A stretch of 6,403 nt of DNA from Actinomycetes bacterium. GTDB taxonomy: Bacteria; Actinomycetota; Coriobacteriia; Coriobacteriales; Eggerthellaceae. Shown piece by piece: positions 6,141-6,403 of the stretch. The position numbers and the translations under genes are program-made. Position 1 is the stretch's first letter. Each line of letters begins with the position of its first letter. The DNA lies in NCBI GenBank assembly GCA_023403475.1, contig JAEYEL010000129.1, positions 1 through 6,403 on the forward strand. Direction: 5' to 3'. A model generated the notes under the pieces. That model was not told where the DNA came from and did no database searches. It was given only the letters and a program-made list of their open reading frames with translations.

Positions 6141-6180
6141 AGGAAAGCGCGAAGTGACGATAGGAAAGCGCGAAGTGACG
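6141..6180. repeat. Perfect 19-bp direct repeat at 21-bp spacing
   Basis: AGGAAAGCGCGAAGTGACG occurs at 6141-6159 and again at 6162-6180 without mismatch, separated by two bases. A diverged third copy may follow from 6182. The 21-bp period equals two turns of B-DNA, so identical proteins could bind on one face. It lies about 200 bp upstream of amaP and 100 bp beyond the moaE-like stop codon. Confidence 0.8.
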
Positions 6181-6280
6181 GAGGCAAGGCGCGCACGGCA
6201 AGGACGTGTGGCAACACGATACAGGTCAGCCCGCCTTGCCGCTTTTCGGCAATACCGCAACGCGCTTGAGAAATGTCGCC

Positions 6281-6403
6281 TTACGCGTAAATTTCGCGCT
6301 CAACCACAAGGTCGTTTTTTATCTTTCCGACCAGCTTCTGCAAAGCGTCGATGCAATTCGGGCGAATGTCGGCTCCGATGAGCACGTACATGATGGAATC
6401 GCC
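6281..6403 (-). CDS. MoaE-like protein (molybdopterin synthase large-subunit family), C-terminal 40 residues
   Basis: Only the end of the gene is visible: the frame is open to the window edge and stops at TAA (6281-6283). The residues include GDSIMYVLIGADIRPN, DALQKLVGKIKNDLV and EREIYA. From memory, this matches the C-terminal part of short MoaE-like proteins of clostridia and Coriobacteriia, in which a strand pair VGDxIMxVLVxGDIRP is followed by a helix and an acidic end. MoaE transfers sulfur to precursor Z in molybdenum cofactor synthesis, which would fit the molybdoenzyme-rich Eggerthellaceae. The region with catalytic residues is outside the window, so function is tentative. The nearest downstream gene, amaP, starts 340 bp further on. 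Confidence 0.55.
   Translation of the reverse strand, partial: GDSIMYVLIGADIRPNCIDALQKLVGKIKNDLVVEREIYA

Larger units (their letters stand above)
5941..6280. other. 340-bp non-coding region between the moaE-like gene and amaP
   Basis: No open frame here resembles a gene. Both flanking genes are on the minus strand, so this holds the end of the moaE-like transcript and the control region of the amaP cluster. Visible structure, from amaP outward: a TACGG-type palindrome and the GCAGCGCTGC palindrome (5972-6001), a weak promoter candidate (6014-6042), a 21-nt stem-loop (6084-6104), a 19-bp perfect direct repeat (6141-6180), a 9-bp inverted repeat (GGCAAGGCG 6183-6191, CGCCTTGCC 6232-6240) and a 6-bp hairpin (6236-6252). 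Confidence 0.6.

Noticed and set aside
6141..6180. Short CRISPR array
   Set aside because: There are only two repeats, and they are separated by two bases rather than spacers of about 30.
6236..6252. Intrinsic terminator for the moaE-like gene
   Set aside because: The 6-bp hairpin is followed on the minus strand by GGCGGGCTG, not by a T-run; kept only as a structural observation.

Overview
The window looks like chromosomal DNA from a GC-rich member of the Coriobacteriia, most likely Eggerthellaceae. This is inferred from the combination of gene families, not from a marker gene: a long single-chain FGAM synthase of the clostridial/actinobacterial type, an amaP-DUF2273-asp23 cluster, a DUF2974 hydrolase and a short MoaE-like protein. 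Codon use is GC-rich throughout, and no transposase, integrase, phage gene or RNA gene is visible.

Layout. Positions 1-1710 (+) hold the C-terminal part of purL, including its complete glutaminase domain; the 5' part lies outside the window. It converges on a minus-strand DMT-family exporter resembling YddG (1776-2741). The junction (about 1715-1825) is a tract of short imperfect repeats that runs into the end of the exporter gene and supplies its last codons and stop. Upstream on the same strand lies a DUF2974 (Mbeg1-like) alpha/beta-hydrolase (2810-3991), separated from the exporter by 68 bp that contain a plausible promoter. Next comes a three-gene minus-strand cluster transcribed amaP (5239-5940), a DUF2273 membrane protein (4813-5226), then asp23 (4138-4632). 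The window ends with the last 40 codons of a minus-strand gene that looks like moaE (6281-6403), followed by about 340 bp without a gene.

How the genes relate. AmaP, the DUF2273 protein and Asp23 form a coherent set: in Staphylococcus aureus the same three genes in the same order encode the membrane anchor, a small membrane partner and the abundant cytoplasmic Asp23 of the envelope (alkaline) stress response. Here amaP and the DUF2273 gene are tightly coupled (12 bp, with a strong ribosome binding site next to the amaP stop). In contrast, asp23 is separated by 180 bp that carry a 14-bp tandem repeat. The DUF2974 hydrolase follows asp23 in the same direction after 146 bp and could be linked to it, but this is not shown. 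purL (purine synthesis), the exporter and the moaE-like gene (molybdopterin synthesis) have no evident connection to the stress cluster.

I found no convincing new multi-gene system. The less ordinary material is non-coding: the 14-bp minisatellite before asp23, a perfect 19-bp direct repeat at 21-bp spacing upstream of amaP, one 10-bp palindrome present in two intergenic regions, and the repeat-derived tail of the exporter.
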